DNA of 64,000 bases from Commensalibacter communis (GTDB taxonomy: Bacteria > Pseudomonadota > Alphaproteobacteria > Acetobacterales > Acetobacteraceae). A program made the position numbers and the translations under genes. The notes under the pieces were generated by a model. The model searched no databases. It saw nothing but the letters and a program-made list of their open reading frames with translations, and was not told where the DNA came from. Location of the stretch: the NCBI RefSeq assembly GCF_947179015.1, contig NZ_CAMXCM010000001.1, positions 62,001-126,000 of the forward strand, given 5' to 3'. Below, one piece after another: positions 7,218 to 16,385 of this stretch; positions within the stretch are counted from its first letter, which is position 1; each line of letters starts with the position of its first letter.

Positions 7218-8530
7218 GATTGTAATGCAATACTATGGAAAAAACAGCCTGTGATAAGATTTCGGCGCCCACCTTCTGTCCCTAGAGGGTTTCCAGTGCC
7301 GTCGGTCAGCGTAGCATAAGGAAGATCATCCCCTGGGTCAATGACCGTGGCATAATGAAATTCGTGTCCATGGATCAATTCTCGTTTAGGTGTATTAAGG
7401 AATGCTCGACGATAACCAAGATGTATTTTATGTTTTTCATAACTACAAGAATGGCTTAATAATCCCGTCATTTGATGAGAAATACCATCTTTATCGATTA
7501 ATGTTTTCCCCATGACCATATAGCCTCCACATTCCCCATGCACAGGGCGCGTTTGAGCAAAGGATTGCAACCCTTTTATAAATTGATCTGCATTGGCTAA
7601 CTGCCCAGCATAAAGCTCTGGATAGCCCCCAGGAAGCCAACAAGAATCACAATGTTCGGGAGGGGGATCATTATTCATAGGAGAGAAAAAGTGAATGTTA
7701 GCCCCTTGGTCTTTCCATCCTTTCAGAATATGTGGATAGATAAAGCTAAAGGCAATATCTTTGGCGATGGCAATTTGTTGTCCAGGCGGAGGCAAAGCAA
7801 TATAAGTTGATGTGTTTGGAGTTTGGATTGTCATATCCAGTTCCAAGATTGCATCGATATTGATATATTTCTCTGCAATATCTGCTAAGTGATTTAAATG
7901 AAGATTAAGATCATGATGTTCTTCTGCTTGAATTAGCCCCAAATGACGCGCTGGTAAATGAAGTGTAGGGTCACGTGGAATTGATCCAAGAACAGGAATA
8001 TTGATGCGTTTAAAGGCGGCTTCGGTGCTGGCGTGATGTCGTGGAGAGGCAACATTATTGAGAATGACACCTTTAACTTGAATATTGGGATTGATATTGG
8101 CAAAACCATAAGCAATCGCAGCAGCAGATTGGGCTTGTCCTGTAATGTCCAGCACTAAAATAACAGGCAGGTTATAGTGTTCTGCCAGATCAGCCCCACA
8201 GCCTCTGTGACCATCTTGGGTTTCAATGCCATCAAAAAAACCCATCGAGGACTCGATAATTGTAAGGTCAGATTCTTGTAGTGTGGTCGCGAGCAAATGA
8301 TCTAATAAAGGAGTAGGCATTGCCCAGCTATCTAAGTTAAAAGAAACTGCATCGGTGGCAACGCCATGAAATGCAGGATCAATATAATCTGGTCCAGATT
8401 TGGCAGCACGGACTTTGATATTTCTGCGTTTTAATGCAGTGAGTAAACCCAAGGTAATGGTGGTCTTTCCGCTGGCAGATTTTGGGGCAGCGATAATGAA
8501 CCCCTTTGCGTTTTGTTCAGAATGCGTCAT
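7214..8530 (-). CDS. cobB: Cobyrinate a,c-diamide synthase
   Basis: CobB/CbiA amidates the a and c side chains of (hydrogeno)cobyrinate using glutamine and ATP. The N-terminal P-loop-type domain begins FIIAAPKSASGKTT. The C-terminal class-I glutamine amidotransferase domain contains WLPGGYPE and the nucleophilic cysteine in HGECGGYMVMG. I chose the ATG at 8530 (438 aa) because it is just before the conserved domain. An in-frame upstream start at 8608 would overlap divergent cbiD. Only 23 bp separate the start codons of cobB and cbiD, so their promoters must overlap each other's coding sequence. Confidence 0.92.
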   Translation of the reverse strand: MTHSEQNAKGFIIAAPKSASGKTTITLGLLTALKRRNIKVRAAKSGPDYIDPAFHGVATDAVSFNLDSWAMPTPLLDHLLATTLQESDLTIIESSMGFFDGIETQDGHRGCGADLAEHYNLPVILVLDITGQAQSAAAIAYGFANINPNIQVKGVILNNVASPRHHASTEAAFKRINIPVLGSIPRDPTLHLPARHLGLIQAEEHHDLNLHLNHLADIAEKYINIDAILELDMTIQTPNTSTYIALPPPGQQIAIAKDIAFSFIYPHILKGWKDQGANIHFFSPMNNDPPPEHCDSCWLPGGYPELYAGQLANADQFIKGLQSFAQTRPVHGECGGYMVMGKTLIDKDGISHQMTGLLSHSCSYEKHKIHLGYRRAFLNTPKRELIHGHEFHYATVIDPGDDLPYATLTDGTGNPLGTEGGRRNLITGCFFHSIALQS

Positions 8531-8553
8531 AGTTTGCTTTGAAGGGAATATGA

Positions 8554-9624
8554 ATGAACCAAGAGAATCAACCATTACGATATGGATGGACAACAGGGGC
8601 TTGTGCAACGGCTGCTGCCAAAGCGGCTTATCTTGCTATACATAATGGTTTTTTCTTGGATTGTGTAGAGATTACCTTGCCACAAGGTAAAAAAGTTTCT
8701 TTTTCTTTATTTAAAAAAGAGTTCGTTACCGCAGATTGTGCGATTGCCTCGGTCATCAAAGATGCTGGAGATGATCCTGATGTGACACATGGCGCAGAAA
8801 TATGGGTGCAGGTTAAACGATTAGATGTTGGACAAGGGATTGTTTTTAAAGCAGGTAAAGGGGTTGGAACAATTACCAAACCAGGATTGCCTTTGGCGGT
8901 AGGTGAGCCAGCAATTAATCCAGTGCCTCGTCAAATGATTATTCAGGCTTTATCAGAAGTTGTTGAGAATTGTGATGTCGAAATTACAATCGGTGTCATC
9001 AATGGTGAAGCAATCGCCTTAAAGACGATGAATCCACGGTTAGGGATATTGGGAGGCTTATCGATCTTAGGAACCACAGGGATTGTTGTTCCGTTTTCTT
9101 GTGCCGCGTGGATTGCCTCTATTCATCGTGGGATTGATGTGGCGAGGGCTGCGGGTTTAGATCATCTGATTGCTTCAACAGGAAATGTTTCAGAGGTTGC
9201 CGCACAAAAGATTTATAATCTGCCCGAAAGTGCATTGATCGAAATGGGAGATTTCGCTGGTGGGGTTTTAAAATATATCAAAACTCATCCCGTAAAAAAA
9301 CTAACATTGGCTGGTGGAGTTGCCAAAATGACCAAACTTGCCCAAGGGCATTTGGATTTACACTCTAAACGCTCTTCTGTCGATTTGGAATTGTTAGCCG
9401 AATGGGTCGCACAGCTTGGGGCTAGTAAAGAAATGGTCGAACAAGTTAGAAATGTAAATACAACGGCTGAAGTTTTTTCGTTATGTCAGGGGCGTATTGC
9501 GTTAGGAGATTTTGTTGCACAGAAAGCATTGGAAATTGCAAGACAAATGCTTGGTCCTGTCTTAATTGAAATAGAAATATTGCTTTTTGATCGGCAGGGG
9601 CAGTTACACGGGCAGATTGGTTAA
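8554..9624 (+). CDS. cbiD: Cobalt-precorrin-5B C1-methyltransferase CbiD
   Basis: CbiD performs the C-1 methylation and ring deacylation step of corrin synthesis. The 356-aa product starts with the family signature RYGWTTGACATAAAKAA (residues 9-25) and contains GVGTITKPGL, GLSILGTTGIV and TLAGGVAKMTKLAQG. CbiD belongs to the anaerobic-type pathway in textbook schemes and replaces CobF. Here it accompanies CobM, CobE, CobK and CobL. The ribosome-binding site is GAAGGGA. It is divergent from cobB. Confidence 0.95.
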   Translation: MNQENQPLRYGWTTGACATAAAKAAYLAIHNGFFLDCVEITLPQGKKVSFSLFKKEFVTADCAIASVIKDAGDDPDVTHGAEIWVQVKRLDVGQGIVFKAGKGVGTITKPGLPLAVGEPAINPVPRQMIIQALSEVVENCDVEITIGVINGEAIALKTMNPRLGILGGLSILGTTGIVVPFSCAAWIASIHRGIDVARAAGLDHLIASTGNVSEVAAQKIYNLPESALIEMGDFAGGVLKYIKTHPVKKLTLAGGVAKMTKLAQGHLDLHSKRSSVDLELLAEWVAQLGASKEMVEQVRNVNTTAEVFSLCQGRIALGDFVAQKALEIARQMLGPVLIEIEILLFDRQGQLHGQIG

Positions 9625-9723
9625 TTTATAATTTGATATATATTATTATCTATAATAAATAGCATGTTTAATGGATTTATATATAAAAATATTTTCAACT
9701 AATATGGATAGGCTGTCAATGAA

Positions 9724-10089
9724 ATGGATAATTTTGTAGGCGTATTAATACTACCTTTTATAATGTTGGCTCTATCGATATTTTTGATAGTTAGGAGTTT
9801 TTTACCGCCATCACAAAAGACAGCAAAGTGCGATCAGTGTGGTTCTTCGAATGTCGATTGCATTCACCGTGAAGAAATAGAACGCTTTTTAGAGCGTAGT
9901 ACAAAACAGTTTCAGCCAAACCAAATTACAACAGTTAAGATCAGTAAAACTTATATTTGCTCATCATGTCATCATGAATTTAAACTGATGGACTATTACC
10001 AACTGACTCGCAGAATACTAGATCAATTTGATTTGGAAGATCAAGCTATTCAAAGAAATAGGCAAAAATATAATTTAAACTCTGAATAA
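9724..10089 (+). CDS. Zinc-ribbon protein with N-terminal membrane anchor, unknown function
   Basis: The 121-aa product has a hydrophobic N-terminal helix (about residues 6-28). A four-cysteine zinc ribbon follows: CDQC (about 36-39) and CSSC (about 77-80), the latter followed by HHEF. About 35 polar residues lie between the pairs. The arrangement predicts a membrane-anchored cytoplasmic metal-binding domain. I do not recognise a named family. It lies 99 bp after cbiD on the same strand; nothing shows a link to cobalamin synthesis. Confidence 0.65.
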   Translation: MDNFVGVLILPFIMLALSIFLIVRSFLPPSQKTAKCDQCGSSNVDCIHREEIERFLERSTKQFQPNQITTVKISKTYICSSCHHEFKLMDYYQLTRRILDQFDLEDQAIQRNRQKYNLNSE

Positions 10090-10436
10090 TTTTGTATGGA
10101 TATATTATTTTGAAGCGCTTTATTATTAACAAATAATTTCGTATTTTTGATTAAGTTATTCACTCTGAAACGAGTGAATAAAGATAATGTAATATTCACC
10201 AATTTTTATACTTAAATATGATATAAGTTTCTTGCCGAAAGCATATTGATCCAATATTCTCGTCTATCGTAAGCACTTATGCTTGGGTTTGGATAAAATA
10301 ATCAGTAGAAATGCAATTACTCTTTATAAATTTATATTTCTATATTTGGAGCAATTCATGATAACGTTTTTTTTGTTAAAGAAAAATATCATATACATTC
10401 TTTAAAACTAACCCTTTTAAAAAACTTATGCTGACG
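10090..10436. other. AT-rich intergenic region with one hairpin
   Basis: This lies between the zinc-ribbon gene and the end of eutC. Its main structure is the hairpin at 10156-10181. A 14-codon open frame at 10358 follows a GGAG box but is too short to call. Nothing else is recognisable. Confidence 0.4.
10156..10181. terminator. Hairpin between convergent genes, possible terminator
   Basis: A perfect 10-bp inverted repeat has arms TTATTCACTC (10156-10165) and GAGTGAATAA (10172-10181) around a 6-nt loop. The gene ends at 10089 (plus) and 10437 (minus) converge on it. There is no strong T-run, so termination is only likely. Confidence 0.5.
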
Positions 10437-11210
10437 TTAAGCGATATAAAGCGGTTTGATGGTGTCTGATAAAGCAGCATTATCGCTTTCATCTTTCAAA
10501 CGAACGCCACTGATTTGTTTGATAAAACTTTGCTCTAATAACCATGCAAGCTTAAATGCAGCCAGATCGTGTTTTAACCCTTCTGGACGAACATTTGAAA
10601 TACAATTGCGATCGGCATCATTGCGTGTATCATTTGGTTGCCACGTCATATAAATACCAAGGCTGTCTGCAGAGGATAATCCAGGACGCTCGCCAATTAG
10701 CATCGCAATGGATTTTGCACGTAGGATACTCCCAATTTGATCGCCAAGTGCCACTCTGGCTTGATGTGCAAGAATGATTGGTCCCAATTGCATATTTAAT
10801 TTCTTTAAATAAGGTAGTAACGCACGAATAACGCATACAGCCTGACGATCAACTGCATAAGAAGATAACCCATCCCCAATAATAATGATTAAATCAAAAG
10901 GGTTTTGATAGGCTTTTTCAAGTTTCTTAATACTTTCTAGGTTTAATTTTCGTCCTAAATCTGGGCGACGCAAATATTCTTCTCGATTTTTAACGCAGCT
11001 GTGAACGGTAAGTGTTGATAAACCCATTTTATGTAATTCACTTTGGATTTGATCGCTATCAAAAGGTTGATGCACAGCATCTCTTGCTTGTGCGTGAGAT
11101 AGAGAAAAATTCAAAATTTCGTTGGTTGGTAAGCTAACACCATTACGTCCTAAAGCGATTCTTGCTTTGGTAAATTGTTTTAAAAATAACCAATTATCAG
11201 GAAGGGTCAT
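10437..11210 (-). CDS. eutC: Ethanolamine ammonia-lyase light chain
   Basis: EutC is the small subunit of adenosylcobalamin-dependent ethanolamine ammonia-lyase, which splits ethanolamine into acetaldehyde and ammonia. The 257-aa protein shows family blocks LGRNGVSLPTNEIL, FSLSHAQARDAVH, RPDLGRKL, IIIGDGLSSYAV and GERPGLSSADSLGIY, which contribute to the B12-binding interface. It lies 2 bp downstream of eutB. The enzyme needs B12, matching the flanking cobalamin genes. Confidence 0.95.
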   Translation of the reverse strand: MTLPDNWLFLKQFTKARIALGRNGVSLPTNEILNFSLSHAQARDAVHQPFDSDQIQSELHKMGLSTLTVHSCVKNREEYLRRPDLGRKLNLESIKKLEKAYQNPFDLIIIIGDGLSSYAVDRQAVCVIRALLPYLKKLNMQLGPIILAHQARVALGDQIGSILRAKSIAMLIGERPGLSSADSLGIYMTWQPNDTRNDADRNCISNVRPEGLKHDLAAFKLAWLLEQSFIKQISGVRLKDESDNAALSDTIKPLYIA

Positions 11211-11212
11211 GT

Positions 11213-12595
11213 TTATTCTCCTGCTGGTAAAGAAGCGAGTAAAGGATGATTAGAATTGGCGGTTTGTAATTGCCCCATTTGATCGGTGATATGCATTTGT
11301 TCTAGCCATTTTCCAAATTCAGGAGCGTGTTTGAGGTTTAATAGACGACGAAGATATAATGCATCATGAAAAGAGGTGCTTTGATAGTTTAACATAATAT
11401 CATCAGCGCCAGGAACATTGATAATAAATGGGATATGGGCTGTTCCTAATAAAGTGAGTAATGTATCCATATCATCTTGATCGGTCTGGGCATGATTTGT
11501 ATAGCAAACATCACAACCCAACGGTAAACCCAGTAACTTTCCACAGAAATGATCTTCTAACCCAGCTCTGATAATTTGTTTACCATCATATAAATATTCT
11601 GGTCCTATAAATCCGACCACGGTATTGACGAGTAAAGGCTTGTAATGTCTTGCTACTGCATAGGCTCTGGCTTCACAGGTTTGTTGATCGACCCCATGAT
11701 GTGCATCGGCAGATAAACAACTACCCTGCCCAGTTTCGAAATACATGACATTATTTCCAACAGTGCCTCTATTTAAAGAAAGTGCAGCCTCGTAAGATTC
11801 TTGTAAAATATTTAAATTAATTCCAAAGCTAGTGTTGGCTTTTTCTGTGCCTGCAATGGATTGAAAAACGAGATCTACGGGAATATTTTTTTCTATCAGT
11901 TGAATCGTATTGGTAACATGTGTGAGCACGCAGGATTGTGTAGGAATTTCAAAACGTTGAATGACTTCATCCAGCATTTGGTTAATTTTTCCCAAGATGG
12001 GTAAACTGTCACTTGCTGGGTTAATTCCAATCACTGCATCGCCACTACCATAAAGTAACCCATCCAACATGCCTGCAGCAATTTCTTGTAAATCATCGGT
12101 TGGGCTGTTGGGTTGTAATCGGGTGCTTAGATGTCCTGGCAATCCTATCGTATTTCGAAATTTTGCTACAACATGACATTTTTTTGCGGCGATAATCAGG
12201 TCTTGATTACGCATTAATTTACTGACTGCTGCGGCCATTTCAGGGGTAATCGCAGGGCTTGCAGAGGTGATCATTTCTGGTGTGGTTGTATCGGCTAAGA
12301 TCCAGTTACGAAAATCCCCAACCGTTAAATGGCTAATAAGCTGAAATTTTTCTTTGTCATGACGATCAACGATGAGGCGTGTAACTTCATCTTGTTCATA
12401 GGGGATTAACTGATCCTCTAGAAAAGTTTTTAATGGAATATCAGCCAGCGCCATTTTTGCAGCAGCGCGTTCCTCATCACAACTGGCAGCAACACCCGCC
12501 AACACATCGCCTGAACGTAGAGGGGATGCTTTGGCCATTACTGTTTTTAAATCTTCAAAAACCCAAGTCTGATTAGCTAAAATTGTTTTATACAT
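11213..12595 (-). CDS. eutB: Ethanolamine ammonia-lyase heavy chain
   Basis: EutB is the catalytic subunit of ethanolamine ammonia-lyase, a TIM barrel holding substrate and cobalamin. The 460-aa product has normal length. Conserved stretches include GDVLAGVAA, GLPGHLSTRLQPN, GDAVIGINPASDS, MYFETGQGSCLSA, HGVDQQTCEARAY and NTVVGFIGPEYLYDG. It lies between the permease gene and eutC, in the order permease-eutB-eutC. No reactivase (eutA), acetaldehyde dehydrogenase (eutE) or microcompartment shell genes are visible nearby, so this is a minimal, shell-free module. Confidence 0.95.
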   Translation of the reverse strand: MYKTILANQTWVFEDLKTVMAKASPLRSGDVLAGVAASCDEERAAAKMALADIPLKTFLEDQLIPYEQDEVTRLIVDRHDKEKFQLISHLTVGDFRNWILADTTTPEMITSASPAITPEMAAAVSKLMRNQDLIIAAKKCHVVAKFRNTIGLPGHLSTRLQPNSPTDDLQEIAAGMLDGLLYGSGDAVIGINPASDSLPILGKINQMLDEVIQRFEIPTQSCVLTHVTNTIQLIEKNIPVDLVFQSIAGTEKANTSFGINLNILQESYEAALSLNRGTVGNNVMYFETGQGSCLSADAHHGVDQQTCEARAYAVARHYKPLLVNTVVGFIGPEYLYDGKQIIRAGLEDHFCGKLLGLPLGCDVCYTNHAQTDQDDMDTLLTLLGTAHIPFIINVPGADDIMLNYQSTSFHDALYLRRLLNLKHAPEFGKWLEQMHITDQMGQLQTANSNHPLLASLPAGE

Positions 12596-12619
12596 AATAT
12601 ATACTTGCTCTTAATGTTA

Positions 12620-13990
12620 TTAAGGTTTTTCTGGATTCATTTTACTTCTAAAGGATCGAGTAGATAAAAAATAAAGATATCCAATTCCCATAAACCCGAT
12701 AAAGCATCCTGCTAGTTCAAGGTTATAGAGTGCCATTGTAATCAAGCATAAGATAGACATGATCATTGCAAAAAGCGGTGCAAAAGGATACAAGATGGCT
12801 TTAAATGGTCGATGAAGATTGGGTTCAGTACGGCGTAATTTAAATAAGGATGCCATTGAAATAATATACATCAATAATGCACCAAATGCAGCCACAGTCA
12901 TAATACTTGCTGTTAAAGGCTGATTTGCAATAATGATCAGAGAGTCTGAAAAAATGGCACCGATACCAACGAAACCACCTGCTAAAATAGCAATATATGG
13001 TGTATGGGTATATTTATTTACTTTTGCTAAACATGGGGGTAAATAGCCCTCGCGTGCCAAAGAAAATATTTGTCGAGAGTAACCCATAATAATGCCGTGC
13101 AAAGAAGCAATTAACCCAAATAACCCAAGCCACACTAATAAATTTAACCAGATACTTTTTGCACCAACAACGGCTTTCATTGCTTGTGGTAAAGGGTCAT
13201 TAATATTAGCCAGCAAACGCCAATCACCTTTTGCTCCTCCTGCAAATAGCATAATCAGTAATGCAAGCAGAGTAACGGTAATAATGCCAGCCCCCAATGC
13301 TTTTGGAATTGTGCGTTGTGGATCTTTTGCTTCTTCAGCTGCCATAGAAGCGCCCTCAATGGCGAGGAAAAACCAAATGGCAAAAGGTGTTGCAGCTAAC
13401 ATGCCTTCAATCGTTGAAAAGTGAAATTGGTTTTGTCCACCCCATCCATTACTAGCAAAATGTTCCCATGAAAAAGTAGGAGCAACGATTATCATAAACA
13501 GAATTAATGCAAAAATGGCCAGTAAAGTAACGACTAATTCAAAGGTTGCCGCAATATGAACGCCAATAATATTAAGCCCCATAAAGAGTAAAAACGCTGT
13601 GCAGGCAATTAGCTTAGTATTAATAAAAGGAAATTGAACATTGATATAAGCCCCAATCGCCATCGCAATCGCAGGAGGGGCAAAAACAAATTCAATTAAT
13701 GTTGCAAATCCAGCGAAGAAACCAATTGTTGGTCCAAAAGCTCTTAATGCATAAGCAAAAGGTCCCCCTGCATGAGGAATGGCGGTACTCAGCTCGGTTA
13801 AACTAAAAATAAAGCAGCAATACATTAATGCAATTAACAGAACGACAATTAAAAACCCTAATGTTCCAGCAGAAGCCCAACCATAGCTCCATCCAAAAAA
13901 AGATCCAGAAATGACCAGTCCAACTGCAATTCCCCAAAGGTGGAAACCACTTAATGTTTGTTTAAGAGCTGTGTTTGATGACATAAGCAA
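12620..13990 (-). CDS. eat: Ethanolamine permease (APC family)
   Basis: This 456-aa amino acid/polyamine/organocation transporter has about twelve predicted membrane helices. Near the N-terminus is the typical GIAVGLVISGSFFGWSYGW, followed by PHAGGPFAYALRAFGP in the early helices. It is the first gene of a set with eutB and eutC, which is the main reason to call the substrate ethanolamine. Its start is divergent from the MarR-GNAT regulator across a 238-bp AT-rich region. Confidence 0.85.
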   Translation of the reverse strand: MLMSSNTALKQTLSGFHLWGIAVGLVISGSFFGWSYGWASAGTLGFLIVVLLIALMYCCFIFSLTELSTAIPHAGGPFAYALRAFGPTIGFFAGFATLIEFVFAPPAIAMAIGAYINVQFPFINTKLIACTAFLLFMGLNIIGVHIAATFELVVTLLAIFALILFMIIVAPTFSWEHFASNGWGGQNQFHFSTIEGMLAATPFAIWFFLAIEGASMAAEEAKDPQRTIPKALGAGIITVTLLALLIMLFAGGAKGDWRLLANINDPLPQAMKAVVGAKSIWLNLLVWLGLFGLIASLHGIIMGYSRQIFSLAREGYLPPCLAKVNKYTHTPYIAILAGGFVGIGAIFSDSLIIIANQPLTASIMTVAAFGALLMYIISMASLFKLRRTEPNLHRPFKAILYPFAPLFAMIMSILCLITMALYNLELAGCFIGFMGIGYLYFLSTRSFRSKMNPEKP

Positions 13991-14163
13991 CCTTTTGTAT
14001 AAATAAAAAAACTATAAAAAATGCTAATTAAATTATAAAAATAAAGCAAATAAAAAAATTAATAGGATATTTTTTATGAAATATTTGAAATATTTGAAAT
14101 ATTGGATTGTTAATGTTTGTTTTAAATCTTTTGTTATCATTAAAAAAAGAGCAAAATTATAAT

Positions 14164-14191
14164 TTGACAAGAGGTAAAATAATTATATAAC
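14164..14191 (+). promoter_or_regulatory. Predicted promoter of the MarR-GNAT gene
   Basis: A -35 box TTGACA (14164-14169) and a -10 box TATAAC (14186-14191) are separated by 16 bp. They lie 38-65 nt upstream of the ATG at 14229. The -10 box is embedded in the palindrome described separately. Confidence 0.65.
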
Positions 14192-14204
14192 ACGTTATAT
14201 AATT
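14181..14204. promoter_or_regulatory. 24-bp palindrome, probable MarR-type operator
   Basis: Perfect 11-bp arms, AATTATATAAC (14181-14191) and GTTATATAATT (14194-14204), flank a central AC. MarR dimers bind such palindromes. It covers the predicted -10 region of the MarR-GNAT gene, so repression of its own promoter is the obvious model. It may also affect the divergent ethanolamine operon. Confidence 0.6.
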
Positions 14205-14228
14205 ATTTTATAGTCATGGAATTGTATA

Positions 14229-15182
14229 ATGTTTGATGTATTGGGTGAGTTTGGCTCTGTCTTTTTAGGTAGTAGATTAAAACGCCTTGGCGATCGTATG
14301 CAGGCAAGTGCAGCTCGCATCATCACAAATGCAGGTTTGCCAGTTCAACCTGGGCATATGCCTATTTTATTTGCGCTTGGTCGCGAAGCAATGACAATTA
14401 ACCAAATTGTGAAGGTTGTCGGTATTAGTCAGCCAGGGATTACGCGCAGTATAGGTCAATTGATTGATCTTGGTCTTCTTTCATCCAAAGTGGGTATAGA
14501 TCAACGTCATCGAACAATTTCGCTGACCGCTGCTGGATATAAGGTGATGATGAAAGCTCAACTTTATATATTTCCTCAGGTTGAAGAAGCAATAGATCAA
14601 TTATGTGGTGGCTATGCATCAAAATTTTTAAAGCAAATGAAAGCGTTGGAAGATAGTCTGGTTGTTACCCCTTTAGATGTTTTGGCATCGCAAATAAAAA
14701 TAGATGTGATGATGATCGAAGAATTTTCTGATGAACTTGCTCATTATTTCCAAGATATTAATACTGAATGGATTGAGGCAGAGTATCAACTTGAAGATGT
14801 TGATCGTAAAGTGCTTGAAAATCCAAGGGACGAAATCATTAATACTGGTGGTGTCATTTTATTTGTTAATGTTAAAGGGCTTGGTATTGTTGGGACTGGT
14901 GCGCTTAAGAAAACAGGAGCAACAAGTTATGAGTTAATAAAATTTGGAGTGTTTACAAAAGCAAGAGGTCTAAAAGTAGGTGAATTTTTATTAAAAGAAA
15001 TTATCAAACGTGCAATGGTGATGGGTGCAGATCCGCTATATCTTGTTTCGAATAAGCGTGCAAAAGCTGCAATACATCTTTATGAAAAGCTGGGCTTTTA
15101 CCACGATGATGGGATCATGAAGCAGTATGCGGGGGCTTGTGAACGTGCTGATGTAGCCATGCGTTATATGCCTAATCGTTAA
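14229..15182 (+). CDS. MarR-family regulator fused to a GNAT acetyltransferase domain
   Basis: The 317-aa protein has two parts. Residues about 20-140 form a MarR winged helix (INQIVKVVGISQPGITRSIGQLIDLGLL, described here in two halves around residue 72), with the wing DQRHRTISLTAAG. Residues about 160-315 form a GNAT fold with the acetyl-CoA loop ARGLKVGEFLL and the later motif LYEKLGFY. This fusion architecture is known in many proteobacteria. Here it is divergent from the permease-eutB-eutC genes, so it may regulate them. The ligand and acetylation target are unknown. Confidence 0.82.
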   Translation: MFDVLGEFGSVFLGSRLKRLGDRMQASAARIITNAGLPVQPGHMPILFALGREAMTINQIVKVVGISQPGITRSIGQLIDLGLLSSKVGIDQRHRTISLTAAGYKVMMKAQLYIFPQVEEAIDQLCGGYASKFLKQMKALEDSLVVTPLDVLASQIKIDVMMIEEFSDELAHYFQDINTEWIEAEYQLEDVDRKVLENPRDEIINTGGVILFVNVKGLGIVGTGALKKTGATSYELIKFGVFTKARGLKVGEFLLKEIIKRAMVMGADPLYLVSNKRAKAAIHLYEKLGFYHDDGIMKQYAGACERADVAMRYMPNR

Positions 15183-15209
15183 GTTTATTCATAATTAGTA
15201 AAAATTTGG

Positions 15210-15605
15210 ATGCTTATCATGCTTAACAATAATAGATTATTATCTGTGGCTCTTGTTCTTTTTGGGGTAACTTTCTGTTTAATATATCCGCTTGCTATGT
15301 TGTGGCCTTCTGGTTGGGCTTGGCATGAGGGTTCTCCGGTTTCAAGTCACTACTTTATGATGATTGTTGGTATCTACGCGACCCTTGGTATCTTCATGAT
15401 TTGTGCTGCTAAAAATCCTACCGGTAACCGTTCTTTAATTTGGTTTGTTATTTGGTCAAGTATTGTCCATGCTGGTGTGATGGGATTACAAGCATTGGGG
15501 AATGGTATGCATCGTGGTCATCTTACTGGTGATGTGCCTGCATTATTAATTGTAGCGGCTGTGCTTGCATTTTTAATGAGGCGTGTTGATATGTATATTA
15601 AATAA
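15210..15605 (+). CDS. DUF6632-like four-helix membrane protein
   Basis: The 131-aa product is largely hydrophobic, with about four membrane helices (residues about 10-30, 50-68, 77-95 and 108-123). It contains WPSGWAWHEG and GMHRGHLTGDVPAL, which I associate with DUF6632-type proteins. Function is unknown. The ATG at 15219 is an alternative start. It follows the MarR-GNAT gene by 27 bp on the same strand and is probably co-transcribed. It converges on cobM. Confidence 0.65.
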   Translation: MLIMLNNNRLLSVALVLFGVTFCLIYPLAMLWPSGWAWHEGSPVSSHYFMMIVGIYATLGIFMICAAKNPTGNRSLIWFVIWSSIVHAGVMGLQALGNGMHRGHLTGDVPALLIVAAVLAFLMRRVDMYIK

Positions 15606-15626
15606 TCGTAATTTTTGATAACATTT

Positions 15627-16385
15627 TCAATAAGTATTTTTAAATCGTCGTTGATACTCCACATTATATAATGCACTTTCGGTTGCTTGTGTATCATGTA
15701 GGGCAGGGCCAACCATAATCAAGGCGGTGCGTTCAACGGGTTGTTGGTTGAATTGTTCAATAATCGTGCCGAGGGTTCCTTTTAAGATTTGTTCATTTTC
15801 CCATGTTACTCTGGCTGCAATCACTATAGGACAATCTGTTCCATAAAAAGGGATGAGGCGTTCAACAATTTCCTCTAAACGATGAATGGCGAGGTGTAAA
15901 AGAAGTGTGCATCCCGTTGTCGCAAAGATCTCTAGTTTTTCATTTTCTGGCATAGTGGAAGCTCGCCCTGAAATACGAGTGAGGACAACAGATTGTGCAA
16001 TTTCTGGAATAGTCAGTTCTTTTTCTATCAAAGCGGCCGCGGCTGCAAAAGCAGGCACGCCAGGAGTTAGCGTATAAGGAATATTATGTTTTTTTAAACG
16101 CCTAATTTGTTCGGATACAGCACTATAAACGGATAGATCTCCGGAATGAAGACGGGCAATATCTTTGCCTGCTCGGTGGGCTTTGACATATTCGGCTTCG
16201 ATTTGATCAAGATTCAACGGGGCCGTATCAATTAATGTCGCCTTAGGTGGGCAAAAATCTAGCATTTCTTTGGGGACAATAGAGCCCGCATATAAACAAA
16301 TCGGACATTCAGATAGGAGTTTATGTCCTCGTAATGTTAATAAATCCACAGCCCCAGGGCCAGCACCAATAAAATGAACGGTCAT
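15627..16385 (-). CDS. cobM: Precorrin-4 C11-methyltransferase
   Basis: CobM (CbiF in the anaerobic route) methylates C-11 of precorrin-4 using S-adenosylmethionine. The 252-aa protein has the tetrapyrrole methylase start VHFIGAGPGAVDLLTLRG, the RLHSGDLSVYSA motif, and TLTPGVPAFAAAAA. Its start overlaps the cobE stop by 4 bp (ATGA), so the two are translationally coupled. Confidence 0.95.
   Translation of the reverse strand: MTVHFIGAGPGAVDLLTLRGHKLLSECPICLYAGSIVPKEMLDFCPPKATLIDTAPLNLDQIEAEYVKAHRAGKDIARLHSGDLSVYSAVSEQIRRLKKHNIPYTLTPGVPAFAAAAALIEKELTIPEIAQSVVLTRISGRASTMPENEKLEIFATTGCTLLLHLAIHRLEEIVERLIPFYGTDCPIVIAARVTWENEQILKGTLGTIIEQFNQQPVERTALIMVGPALHDTQATESALYNVEYQRRFKNTY

Noticed and set aside
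4860-9624. Cobalamin riboswitch upstream of cob genes
   Set aside because: I looked for a B12-box-like sequence in the intergenic stretches and did not see one. The divergent cob gene gaps are too short to hold such an element.
10358-10402. 14-codon open frame with a GGAG box
   Set aside because: Too short and low in complexity to support as a gene without conservation data.
13092-13424. 110-codon frame opposite the ethanolamine permease
   Set aside because: Antisense of a membrane protein, with no independent evidence.
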